NCBI GenBank assembly: GCA_044229235.1
Contig: JBGATH010000016.1
Span: 1 to 64,000 of the forward strand
Length of the DNA: 64,000 bases
Reading direction: 5' to 3'
Source of the DNA: UKL13-2 sp044229235
GTDB taxonomy: Bacteria; Pseudomonadota; Gammaproteobacteria; Burkholderiales; Usitatibacteraceae
Shown here: positions 16,698 through 24,648 of the stretch, piece by piece
How positions within the stretch are numbered: the first letter of the stretch is position 1
Layout: each line of letters opens with the position of its first letter
The notes under the pieces: model-generated
The model's input: only the letters and a program-made list of their open reading frames with translations
Told to the model about the DNA's origin: nothing
The model's database searches: none
Position numbers and translations under genes: made by a program

Positions 16698-18119
16698 TCA
16701 GATCAGCTTGGAGAATCGCTCACGCTGCTCGCCACGACGCAGATTCCTGTCGAATACCATGGCAATAATCCTGACGAGCAGGCGACCGCGCGGTGTCACA
16801 TTTATCCAGCCTGGCTCCAGCGTCACCAGACCTTCCTGCTGCAACTCGGCAAGTTTCTCGAGTTCGTAGGCGAAATACTCGTTGAACTTGATCAGGTGCG
16901 CGATTTCGATGGACTCGATGGAGAGTTCGAAGTGGCACATGATGGACTGAATGACCGCGCGGCGAAGGATGTCGTCGGCGGTCAATTCAATGCCGCGCAA
17001 CACCGGCAATTCGTTGCGGTCGAGACGATCGTAGTACTCGTCAAGCGTCTTGACGTTTTGGCTGTAGGTAGCGCCAACCTTGCTGATGGCCGACACGCCG
17101 AATGCGATCAGGTCACTGTCCGGTCGCGTTGAATAGCCTTGGAAATTCCGGTGCAGCCCGGCGTGCTTGGCGGCCATGGCCAGTTCGTCGTGCGGCAGGG
17201 CGAAATGGTCCATGCCAATGTAGACGTAACCGGCATCGGTGAGTGTCTGGATGGCCAGCGCCATGATCGCCAGCTTGGTTTCGGCCGTGGGCAGATCAGC
17301 CGGCTCGATGCGTCGCTGCGGCTTGAACATGTGCGGCAGGTGCGCATAGCTGTAAAGGGCGATTCGGTCCGGCTTGATGGCCAGCACGCTGTCCAGCGTT
17401 TCACCAAATCCCGCAACGGACTGCTTGGGCAGGCCATAAATGAGATCGATGTTGATGGAAGTGACGCCATGCTTTCGGGCAACTTCGATGGCGCGGTTGG
17501 TTTCCTCTTCGCTCTGGATGCGATTGACCGCCTTTTGCACGTCGGGGTTGAAATCCTGCACCCCCAGGCTCATTCGATTGAAACCGAGTTGTCCCAGCGC
17601 CGCAATTTTCTCGTTATCAACCGTGCGCGGGTCGATTTCAATGGCGTATTCGCCAGGCAACAGCTCAAAATGCTGCCCAAGCTGACGCATGAGCTGGCGC
17701 AATTCCTCGGAGGAAAGGAACGTCGGGGTGCCGCCCCCCAGATGCACTTGCTCGGCACGACGATTGCCTTCGAGCATCCCGGACACAAGGCTGAATTCGC
17801 GGTCAAGATAACGAAGGTATTGCGCGGCGCGACTGTGGTCCTTGGTCACAACCTTGTTGCATCCACAGTAAAAGCAAATCGTGTTGCAGAACGGGACGTG
17901 AACGTATAATGAGAATGGCTGGTTGGTGGCCACCGCGCCAGCGACGATATTGCGCTGCCGCAACGTGGTTTCGTGCGCCCGCATGTCATAGGCTTCAATA
18001 AACCGGTCGGCAGTCGGGTAAGACGTATAGCGCGGCCCCGGTTTGTCGTATTTTTGCACCAACGCGGTGTCGATCAGGATGGATTCGGCGGGCATCAGGG
18101 GTTCAGTGGTGGCTTGCAT
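16698..18119 (-). CDS. hemN: Oxygen-independent coproporphyrinogen III oxidase
   Basis: With the ATG at 18119 the protein has 473 aa; a second ATG at 18095 is also possible. The radical-SAM motif CX3CX2C appears as CNTICFYC, within YVHVPFCNTICFYCGC, and is followed by HLGGGTPTFLS and the C-terminal HemN winged-helix domain. It converts coproporphyrinogen III to protoporphyrinogen IX without O2, supplying heme under anoxia. The promoter region shared with the divergent fnr gene has a perfect FNR box (18153-18166) 34 bp upstream. Confidence 0.95.
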   Translation of the reverse strand: MQATTEPLMPAESILIDTALVQKYDKPGPRYTSYPTADRFIEAYDMRAHETTLRQRNIVAGAVATNQPFSLYVHVPFCNTICFYCGCNKVVTKDHSRAAQYLRYLDREFSLVSGMLEGNRRAEQVHLGGGTPTFLSSEELRQLMRQLGQHFELLPGEYAIEIDPRTVDNEKIAALGQLGFNRMSLGVQDFNPDVQKAVNRIQSEEETNRAIEVARKHGVTSINIDLIYGLPKQSVAGFGETLDSVLAIKPDRIALYSYAHLPHMFKPQRRIEPADLPTAETKLAIMALAIQTLTDAGYVYIGMDHFALPHDELAMAAKHAGLHRNFQGYSTRPDSDLIAFGVSAISKVGATYSQNVKTLDEYYDRLDRNELPVLRGIELTADDILRRAVIQSIMCHFELSIESIEIAHLIKFNEYFAYELEKLAELQQEGLVTLEPGWINVTPRGRLLVRIIAMVFDRNLRRGEQRERFSKLI

Positions 18120-18152
18120 AGGCGGATGGTGACTTGGTGGGCTTTTTGTGTT

Positions 18153-18166
18153 TTGATGTGGATCAA
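18153..18166. promoter_or_regulatory. FNR box between hemN and fnr
   Basis: TTGATGTGGATCAA is a perfect TTGAT-N4-ATCAA match. It lies 34 bp from the hemN ATG (minus) and 46 bp from the fnr ATG (plus). It could activate hemN and autoregulate fnr, as FNR does in other bacteria. Confidence 0.9.
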
Positions 18167-18211
18167 ACAAAAATCGACCGGCGTCCAAATTTGATTTTTC
18201 AGGAGTAATTC

Positions 18212-18967
18212 ATGCCCCGAGCCGAATTGGCCAGGCAACAGAGCACCCAAATGGTACTCGCGGAATTGAAGGCCGCGTGCGCCAATTGCAATCTTCGAGA
18301 ACTGTGCCTTCCTGCCGGGCTCTCGCAGAAGGAACTGGAACAACTTGACTCCCTCGTCAGCGTAAGGCGAAAAGTAAAACGCGGCGAGGCTCTATACCGC
18401 GCCGGTGAGCCGTTCGACGCCGTTTATGCCGTGCGCAGCGGCTTTTTCAAGTCGCGCGTGACCTATGAGGACGGCCGCGACCAAGTTACTGGATTCTCCA
18501 TGGCAGGTGAAATCCTGGGAATGGATGGAATCAGCCAGGGCAGCCACAATTGCGACGCGGTTGCGCTCGAGGACAGCGAAGTTTGCAGCATTCCCTATGC
18601 ACATCTTGAAGACCTGTCGCGTGAGATCGATGGCCTGCAACGCCATTTTCACAAGGTCATGAGCCGGGAAATTGTGCGCGAGAGCGGCGTCATGATGCTG
18701 CTAGGTGTCATGCGTGCCGAGGAACGAATCGCGGCCTTCCTGCTCAACCTTTCGCAGCGGCTCAGCGCACGCGGTTACTCACCGATGGAGTTCCATCTGC
18801 GCATGACCCGCGAGGAAATCGGCAGCTACCTTGGCCTGAAGTTGGAGACTGTCAGTCGCGCGTTTTCAAAGTTCCAGGCAGATTCGCTGATTGAGGTCGA
18901 CCAGAAGCACGTGCGCATTCTCGACATCGCCGGTTTGCAGGCGATCTACGCCCACCACGTGCGCTGA
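18212..18967 (+). CDS. fnr: Oxygen-sensing transcription regulator Fnr
   Basis: 251 aa, CRP/FNR family. Four candidate [4Fe-4S] ligands are present: Cys23, Cys26 and Cys32 (CANCNLRELC) and Cys114 (SHNCDA). The cNMP-like beta-roll and dimer helix follow, then a helix-turn-helix with TREEIGSYLGLKLETVSRAFSKFQ, whose E--SR recognition residues are those that read TTGAT half-sites. It is expected to activate low-oxygen genes; matching boxes occur before ccoN, hemN and a usp gene in this window. AGGAG precedes the start. Confidence 0.95.
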   Translation: MPRAELARQQSTQMVLAELKAACANCNLRELCLPAGLSQKELEQLDSLVSVRRKVKRGEALYRAGEPFDAVYAVRSGFFKSRVTYEDGRDQVTGFSMAGEILGMDGISQGSHNCDAVALEDSEVCSIPYAHLEDLSREIDGLQRHFHKVMSREIVRESGVMMLLGVMRAEERIAAFLLNLSQRLSARGYSPMEFHLRMTREEIGSYLGLKLETVSRAFSKFQADSLIEVDQKHVRILDIAGLQAIYAHHVR

Positions 18968-18982
18968 AAGTACTGCTGCCGC

Positions 18983-19426
18983 CTAACGGCAGACCAGCAC
19001 CGGTATCTTCGAGTGCGTCAGTACCTTGGTCGTCTCGCTGCCTAGCAGCAGCGCGGAAAATCCCTTGCGGCCGTGCGAGGCCATGACGATCAGGTCGCAC
19101 TTGTGTTTTCGTGCAGTGTCGATGATGCCGTCATAAGGTTGCTCGGCCACGATGCTGACGAACCTGATCGCGACGCCCTTTGCTGTGGCGCGCTTTTCTG
19201 CCGCCGCGCGAACCTTGACCGCATGCCGTTCAATCGATGCTTCCCACTCGGACGGTTTGTTCAGGTCCAGCACATAGCCGTCACCTGCGACCATCATCGG
19301 GAAGGGTGGAGAGACTGTGACCGCGGTGATGGACGCGCCTAGTTTCTGGGCGAGCCCGGCGGCCGAATCGAGAGCCTTCAGCGACAACTTTGACCCATCC
19401 ACGGGCACCAGCAGATGCTTGTACAT
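18983..19426 (-). CDS. Universal stress protein, FNR-box controlled
   Basis: 147 aa Usp: MYKHLLVPVDGSKLS at the start and the ATP-binding signature GRKGFSALLLGSETTKVLTHSKIPVLVCR at the end. GGAGG lies just before the ATG. A perfect FNR box sits 58 bp upstream (19484-19497). FNR/ANR-dependent Usp proteins are known in other bacteria, where they support anaerobic survival. This one is convergent with fnr, with 15 bp between the stop codons. Confidence 0.93.
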   Translation of the reverse strand: MYKHLLVPVDGSKLSLKALDSAAGLAQKLGASITAVTVSPPFPMMVAGDGYVLDLNKPSEWEASIERHAVKVRAAAEKRATAKGVAIRFVSIVAEQPYDGIIDTARKHKCDLIVMASHGRKGFSALLLGSETTKVLTHSKIPVLVCR

Positions 19427-19483
19427 ACGGCCTCCATCACGAGTGTTCAGAAGGACATATTAGTACTGTCGGGACAGGCGACT

Positions 19484-19497
19484 TTGATAATTATCAA
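19484..19497 (-). promoter_or_regulatory. FNR box upstream of the second usp
   Basis: TTGATAATTATCAA is a perfect palindromic TTGAT-N4-ATCAA site, 58 bp upstream of the usp ATG at 19426. It is the third perfect FNR box within 6.4 kb. Confidence 0.88.
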
Positions 19498-19544
19498 TCC
19501 TGCGCCAGATGCTGGCGGTGGCAATGTGCCGCCTTGCAGTTGAT

Positions 19545-20993
19545 TCAGACGTCCGATTTCGCCTTGGTGCCGCCTAGCAAGGCGCCAATCTTGCGCGGAG
19601 CGGGTTTTTTCGGACCGGCGGGAGCTGGCGCGGCCGCGTCATTGGTGGCACGAGGTGACGCGGGCTGGTAGGGCTGTGAAAAATCGAACTGCCCATGGGG
19701 CGAGCTTGGCGCCTGGCCGCGGTCTTCCGCGGCTTTCGGCGGGCGACGGTGCCCCGAAGCCTTGGCGTCGCGAATCCCGCGCCGCTGGCGCCGGTCGTCC
19801 GGACTCTCCTCCGATTCCGCAGGCGTGTGAGCACGCGGCGCGCGTTCGCGTCGACTGCCGAGGTCCGGCGATTCAAGCCGGGGGATCTCGCGCTTCAGCA
19901 GCTTTTCGATGTTGACCAGGAACTCGCGCTCTTCCGGGCTGACCAGTGAGATCGCTTCACCAGGTGTGCCGGCCCGGCCGGTACGACCGATGCGATGCAC
20001 ATAGTCTTCAGGAACGTGCGGCAGCTCATAGTTGATGACGTACGGTAATTGATCGATGTCGAGGCCGCGCGCGGCAATGTCGGTCGCCACCAGGATGGGG
20101 GTTTTGCCCTGCTTGAACTCTTCCAGAGCCTGGGTGCGTTCCGACTGACTGCGGTCGCTGTGGATCGCGACTGCGGCGAGTCCGTCCTTTTGCAATTGGC
20201 GCGCCAGGCGGTCCGCGTCGCGCTTCATGCGGGTAAATACCAGCACCTGGGTCATCTGCCTGGTCCGGATCAGGTGGGCCAGCAAGGCATGCTTGTTGGC
20301 TCCCGGAATTTCGTACACCTGGTGGGTCACCAGTTCGGCAGGGGCATTGCGGCGCGCCACCTCGATCATCTGCGGGTTGCGCATGATCTGGTGGGCGAGC
20401 TTCTTGATGTCTTCGGAGAATGTTGCCGAGAACAGCAGGTTTTGCCGGAAGGGCGGCAGTGTGGCCAGTATGCTCTTGATGTCGGGAAGAAAGCCCATGT
20501 CGAGCATGCGGTCTGCCTCATCGAGCACCAGAATCTTTACTTGCGACAGGTTGATGGTTTTTTGCTTGAGGTGGTCGAGCAGCCGACCTGGGGTTGCAAC
20601 CACAATTTCCACACCACCTTGCAGTGCCTTGGTTTGCGGCTTCATGTCGACACCGCCGTATATCACGGTGATTCGCAGAGGCAGGTATTTGCCGTAGGTG
20701 CGTACCGATTCCTCGACCTGGGCGGCCAGTTCCCGGGTCGGCACCAGCACCAGCGCCCTGACGGGGTGGCGGGCCGGCGAGGTGCTTGAATTGGCTTCAG
20801 GCGCCAGGACATGCAGCATCGGCAGGGTGAATCCGGCAGTCTTGCCGGTGCCGGTCTGCGCGCAACCCATGATGTCACGGCGCTCAAGTATTAGCGGGAT
20901 GGCCTTGGCCTGGATCGGCGTGGGCTCGGTATAACCCTGTTCGGCGACCGCGCGAAGCAGTTCGGGAACCAGGTGCAAAGATTCAAAAGACAT
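19545..20993 (-). CDS. rhlE: DEAD-box ATP-dependent RNA helicase (RhlE-like)
   Basis: 482 aa. Helicase motifs in order: the Q motif GYTEPTPIQAKAIP, Walker A AQTGTGKT, PTRELAAQ, TPGRLLD, DEAD (VLDEADRMLDMGF), SAT, then FTRMKRDAD, ATDIAARGLDI and HRIGRTGRAG. After about residue 370 comes a basic, low-complexity tail typical of RhlE proteins. It unwinds RNA during ribosome assembly or decay. It is a single gene; the 230 bp upstream may contain a long leader. Confidence 0.92.
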   Translation of the reverse strand: MSFESLHLVPELLRAVAEQGYTEPTPIQAKAIPLILERRDIMGCAQTGTGKTAGFTLPMLHVLAPEANSSTSPARHPVRALVLVPTRELAAQVEESVRTYGKYLPLRITVIYGGVDMKPQTKALQGGVEIVVATPGRLLDHLKQKTINLSQVKILVLDEADRMLDMGFLPDIKSILATLPPFRQNLLFSATFSEDIKKLAHQIMRNPQMIEVARRNAPAELVTHQVYEIPGANKHALLAHLIRTRQMTQVLVFTRMKRDADRLARQLQKDGLAAVAIHSDRSQSERTQALEEFKQGKTPILVATDIAARGLDIDQLPYVINYELPHVPEDYVHRIGRTGRAGTPGEAISLVSPEEREFLVNIEKLLKREIPRLESPDLGSRRERAPRAHTPAESEESPDDRRQRRGIRDAKASGHRRPPKAAEDRGQAPSSPHGQFDFSQPYQPASPRATNDAAAPAPAGPKKPAPRKIGALLGGTKAKSDV

Positions 20994-21137
20994 GCAACAG
21001 CCTAAGGTAAAGTGGTGCCGGAGCCCGGGGCAGCTCAGTTGGCGGGCCCTTGCAGGAAACCGCTATTGTACCGCGAGGCCAGGCTCGACCCGATCGGGCG
21101 CCGCTGACGCGGGTATGCACGAACCGCGACGCCGGAT

Positions 21138-21151
21138 TTGAGATGCATCAA
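21138..21151 (+). promoter_or_regulatory. Near-consensus FNR box before the cytochrome c gene
   Basis: TTGAGATGCATCAA differs from TTGAT-N4-ATCAA at one fixed position. It lies 74 bp upstream of the cytochrome c start at 21226. It is plausible because three perfect boxes lie nearby, but it is weaker evidence. Confidence 0.5.
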
Positions 21152-21225
21152 AACGGCGGCGCGCAAATTGAGCGAACCTGAAATCGTGTTGCCGTCGATC
21201 GAATCTGTCGCAAGGAGAATCAATC

Positions 21226-21678
21226 ATGGGGAACGCAAAACTTACGGTACTGGGCGCAATGCTGGCGTCGCTGCTCACCATGGCGTGCACGACGTCGTGG
21301 GCGCAGTCGCCAAAGGCCGGCGAATGTCCGCAGCCGCGCTTCACGGGCAAGGCGCCCGATGAATATTACCTGCGCAAGAGCCCGCTGGATTCACCGGACG
21401 AACGGCTTGGCGCACAATTGTTCGGCGGCAGCGGCAATGACGGCAGTTGCGCGATGTGCCATGGGCGGCGGGGAGACGGCAAGGGGCCGCTGTCCAAGCT
21501 CTATGATCCGCCGCCACGCAATTTCGCTTGCGCAATGACGGTAAATGGCGTGCCGGATGGTCAGCTTTTCTGGATCATTCGCTTTGGCTCGCCGGGCACG
21601 GCAATGCCCCCGCATTCCCAATTCAGCGATACCGACGTTTGGCAACTCGTCGCCTACCTGCGAACCCTCGCCAAGTGA
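21226..21678 (+). CDS. Periplasmic class I cytochrome c
   Basis: 150 aa with a signal sequence (MGNAKLTVLGAMLASLLTMACTTSWAQ). LTMAC could also be read as a lipobox, so lipid anchoring is possible. One heme c site, CAMCH, is followed by GRRGDGKGPLSKLYDPPPRNF, and the probable axial Met lies in GTAMPPHSQF. The start is backed by AAGGAGA. It probably carries electrons in the periplasm. A near-FNR box upstream suggests use at low oxygen; the partner enzyme is unknown. Confidence 0.88.
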   Translation: MGNAKLTVLGAMLASLLTMACTTSWAQSPKAGECPQPRFTGKAPDEYYLRKSPLDSPDERLGAQLFGGSGNDGSCAMCHGRRGDGKGPLSKLYDPPPRNFACAMTVNGVPDGQLFWIIRFGSPGTAMPPHSQFSDTDVWQLVAYLRTLAK

Positions 21679-21691
21679 GGCTGGCGCAACG

Positions 21692-22048
21692 CTAAATGAG
21701 CTTTCCCGTGTTGCGCAGGCGATCGGCCATCACTTTCATCACATGGAGTGCGAAGTCCGGGTTTTCGTGGGTCAGTGTACGAAAGCGGGCTGCGTTGATG
21801 GCGATGAAGTTGCAGTCCTCGCGCGCGACGACGCTGGCAGCGCGCGGCGCGTCGTCGATAATTGCAAGTTCTCCGACGATCGAACCCACCTGCAGCGTCT
21901 CGACGAGCTTGTCGCGCAACAACACGTCGGCGCGGCCGGACAGCAGCACGTACATCGAGTCGCCCGCGTCCCCTTCGGCAAACAGGGTGTGCCCGGCAGG
22001 AAGCAGTCGCACATCCGTCTGGTGCATCAGGAATTCTTCGATCTTCAT
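21692..22048 (-). CDS. Cyclic nucleotide-binding domain protein (stand-alone)
   Basis: 118 aa consisting only of a cNMP-binding beta-roll: LLPAGHTLFAEGDAGDSMYVLLSGRADVLL, then VGSIVGELAIIDDAPRAASVVA (the phosphate-binding cassette position). There is no DNA-binding helix-turn-helix or transporter domain. The APRAA sequence resembles a true ligand-binding cassette. Such single-domain proteins are often regulatory modules for partners encoded elsewhere. It is convergent with the cytochrome c gene and divergent from kbl. Confidence 0.85.
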   Translation of the reverse strand: MKIEEFLMHQTDVRLLPAGHTLFAEGDAGDSMYVLLSGRADVLLRDKLVETLQVGSIVGELAIIDDAPRAASVVAREDCNFIAINAARFRTLTHENPDFALHVMKVMADRLRNTGKLI

Positions 22049-22230
22049 GGTGCTCTCCCGGGCCTTTGCATGCGTTTAGCCAAAACCAGAATACCTGATT
22101 TTTCGAAATCGGGCAGTCCCCTTGCGCTCCATGTGCCGGCGTGTGGCATTGCGGATAAAATGCTGCACCGCTGCGGTTCCGGTTCCGTTGCTGGTCGCAA
22201 GGCGCCATCCCGCACCCACAAGGAGCCCGC

Positions 22231-23433
22231 ATGAGCGAAGGTTTTTTTCGGCATCACGCCGCCACTCTCGAGCAGATTCGCCAGGACGGTTTTTACAAGC
22301 GCGAACGCGAAATTGCCACCGTGCAGCAGGCGTGCATTCGCCTCGCCGGCGGCGAGCAAGTCATCAATTTCTGCGCCAACAACTATCTCGGCCTCGCCAA
22401 TGATGCCCGACTTGTCGCCGCGGCCAAACTGGGGCTGGATGACCACGGTTTCGGCATGGCCTCCGTGCGCTTCATCTGCGGTACACAGACCATCCACCGC
22501 GAACTCGAGCGCGAGATTGCTGCGTTCCTCGGTACCGAGGATGCGATCCTCTATTCATCCTGCTTCGATGCCAACGGGGGCCTGTTCGAAACCGTGCTGG
22601 GCGAGCAGGATGCCATCATCAGCGATGAACTGAACCACGCCAGCATCATCGATGGAATCCGTCTGTGCAAGGCGCAGCGTTTCCGCTACCGCAACAACGA
22701 CATGGCTGACCTGGAAGCGCAATTGCAGGCTGCGGTCGCTGCCGGTGCGCGCCACAAGATGATTGCCACCGACGGCGTGTTTTCGATGGACGGCATCATC
22801 GCCGACCTCAAGTCCATCTGTGACCTTGCCGACAAGTACGGTGCCGTGGTCATGGTCGATGATTCGCACGCGGTGGGCTTCATCGGCGAAGGCGGGCGCG
22901 GCACGCCGGAGCACTGCGGCGTGGCCGACCGGATCGGCATCTATACCGGAACGCTTGGCAAGGCACTCGGTGGCGCGTCTGGCGGATACATCGCCGCGCG
23001 CCATGAAGTGGTGGACCTGTTGCGGCAGCGTTCGCGACCCTATCTGTTTTCAAATTCGCTCGCGCCCGCCATCGTCAGCGCCTCACTGGCGGTTTTGAAA
23101 ATGCTGTCCTCAGACGAGGGCGCGTCGTTGCGGCGGCAGGTGCGTGAGAACGGCGCCCGATTCCGCAAAGCGATGAGCGCGCAGGGATTCACGCTGGTGC
23201 CGGGCGAGCATCCGATCGTGCCGGTGATGTTGGGCGATGCGGCATTGGCAACACGCATGGCTGATGCGTTGCTTGAGGAGGGCATCTACGTCATCGGATT
23301 CAGTTTCCCGGTAGTGCCCAAAGGCCGGGCACGCATCCGCACCCAGATGTCGGCGGCGCATACACCCGCACAGATTGACCAAGCGGTCGCTGCCTTCACG
23401 AAAGTCGGCAAGGCGCTCGGCGCCATCACGTGA
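22231..23433 (+). CDS. kbl: Glycine C-acetyltransferase (2-amino-3-ketobutyrate CoA ligase)
   Basis: 400 aa, fold-type I PLP enzyme of the alpha-oxoamine synthase family. Features include INFCANNYLGLAND, SVRFICGTQTIHRELE, ATDGVFSMDGIIADL, the VDDSHAVGFIGEGGRGTPEHC segment and the PLP lysine in YTGTLGKALGGASGGY. It converts 2-amino-3-ketobutyrate plus CoA to glycine and acetyl-CoA. It lies directly upstream of tdh (13 bp), forming the classical threonine degradation pair. Confidence 0.96.
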   Translation: MSEGFFRHHAATLEQIRQDGFYKREREIATVQQACIRLAGGEQVINFCANNYLGLANDARLVAAAKLGLDDHGFGMASVRFICGTQTIHRELEREIAAFLGTEDAILYSSCFDANGGLFETVLGEQDAIISDELNHASIIDGIRLCKAQRFRYRNNDMADLEAQLQAAVAAGARHKMIATDGVFSMDGIIADLKSICDLADKYGAVVMVDDSHAVGFIGEGGRGTPEHCGVADRIGIYTGTLGKALGGASGGYIAARHEVVDLLRQRSRPYLFSNSLAPAIVSASLAVLKMLSSDEGASLRRQVRENGARFRKAMSAQGFTLVPGEHPIVPVMLGDAALATRMADALLEEGIYVIGFSFPVVPKGRARIRTQMSAAHTPAQIDQAVAAFTKVGKALGAIT

Positions 23434-23446
23434 TGAAAGCACAACA

Positions 23447-24472
23447 ATGAGAGCTCTCGCCAAACTGCAGCGCGCCCCCGGCCTGACCATGACTGATGTT
23501 CCCAAGCCGGAAGTAGGGCATAACGATGTCCTCATCCGCATCAGGAAGACGGCCATCTGCGGCACCGATATCCACATCTGGAAATGGGATGAATGGGCGC
23601 AGAAAACCATTCCCGTACCCATGCATGTCGGCCATGAGTATGTTGGCGAGATTGTCGACATGGGCCAGGAAGTGCGTGGCTTCGACATTGGTGATCGCGT
23701 CTCCGGCGAAGGGCACATCACCTGTGGTTTCTGCCGCAATTGCCGGGCAGGCCGCCGGCACCTGTGTCGAAATACCAGTGGCGTGGGCGTGAATCGCGCG
23801 GGGTGCTTCGCGGATTACCTGGTGATCCCGGCATTCAATGCATTCAAGATTCCCGACAACATCAGCGATGACCTGGCCTCGATTTTCGACCCATACGGCA
23901 ATGCCACGCATACGGCGCTGTCGTTTCCGCTGGTTGGGGAGGACGTGCTCATCACCGGCGCGGGCCCGATTGGCATCATGGCCGTGGCGGTTGCCCGTCA
24001 TGTCGGTGCGCGGCATGTCGTGATCACCGATGTCAACGATTACCGTCTGGAACTGGCACGAAAAATGGGTGCTACCCGCGCCATCAATGTCGCTCGGCAG
24101 TCCCTCAAGGAGGTGATGGCCGAACTCGGCATGGTCGAAGGGTTTGATGTCGGCATGGAAATGTCAGGCGTGCCATCGGCGTTCGAGAGCCTGTTGGAGA
24201 GCATGAATCACGGCGGGAAAGTCGCGCTGCTGGGCATTCCGCCGTCGGACACGGTGATCGATTGGAACCAGGTGATTTTCAAAGGACTGGAAATCAAGGG
24301 CGTGTACGGGCGTGAGATGTTCGAGACCTGGTACAAGATGGTCGCCATGTTGCAGAGCGGCCTCGACCTTTCGCCTATCCTCACGCACCATTTTCCGGTT
24401 GAAAAATTCGAAGACGGCTTTGCTGCCATGTTGTCCGGTCAGTCCGGCAAGGTCATCCTCGATTGGAGTTGA
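23447..24472 (+). CDS. tdh: L-threonine 3-dehydrogenase
   Basis: 341 aa from the ATG at 23447; upstream in-frame codons belong to kbl. It is a zinc alcohol-dehydrogenase family member, with catalytic zinc ligands in AICGTDIHIW and GHEYVGE, the structural zinc cluster CGFCRNCRAGRRHLC, and the Rossmann motif TGAGPIGIMAVAVARHVGA. It oxidises threonine to 2-amino-3-ketobutyrate using NAD+, which Kbl then cleaves. The gene is followed by a structured non-coding element and the palindromic repeat. Confidence 0.96.
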   Translation: MRALAKLQRAPGLTMTDVPKPEVGHNDVLIRIRKTAICGTDIHIWKWDEWAQKTIPVPMHVGHEYVGEIVDMGQEVRGFDIGDRVSGEGHITCGFCRNCRAGRRHLCRNTSGVGVNRAGCFADYLVIPAFNAFKIPDNISDDLASIFDPYGNATHTALSFPLVGEDVLITGAGPIGIMAVAVARHVGARHVVITDVNDYRLELARKMGATRAINVARQSLKEVMAELGMVEGFDVGMEMSGVPSAFESLLESMNHGGKVALLGIPPSDTVIDWNQVIFKGLEIKGVYGREMFETWYKMVAMLQSGLDLSPILTHHFPVEKFEDGFAAMLSGQSGKVILDWS

Positions 24473-24492
24473 AGGGCTCGGGCCATTTGCGT

Positions 24493-24601
24493 GCTTCCAG
24501 AATTTGTCGCGCACGGGCCAAGCTTGTGGCGGGTAGCGTATGCGCCCGGGGGTGCGCACAGCAGAGGCGCGAAACTTGTCCCCGCGGCACCTTGCGGAAG
24601 C
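24493..24601 (+). ncRNA. Candidate structured element, copy C (weaker member)
   Basis: The outer stem GCTTCC (24493-24498) pairs with GGAAGC (24596-24601). An inner GC-rich hairpin around TGCGCCCGGGGGTGCGCA (24541-24558) is followed by AGCAGAGGCGCGAAACTTG. That last block resembles the AGAGCACCGGAGGCGCGAAA block of copy B near 47.5 kb. The element lies between the tdh stop and the palindromic repeat. Its membership in the family is tentative because the AGCGAG motif is missing. Confidence 0.3.
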
Positions 24602-24616
24602 TCCCAATGCGATGAA

Positions 24617-24648
24617 GTCGAGCATTGGCGCGCCTTCCAGGGCAAAAG
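24617..24648. repeat. Dispersed palindromic repeat, copy 2, left part (split by IS30)
   Basis: The left arm GTCGAGCATTGGCGCGCC, then TTCCAGGGCAAAAG, ends exactly where the insertion sequence begins. The matching right part is at 25706-25740. Removing the insertion and one AAAG rejoins the hairpin centre GGGCA-AAAG-TGCCC. Confidence 0.85.

Noticed and set aside
22094..22113. Hairpin CCTGATTT-TTCG-AAATCGGG upstream of kbl as a terminator or riboswitch
   Set aside because: It lies between divergent genes, has no T run, and the surrounding 180 bp shows no glycine or threonine riboswitch-like structure.
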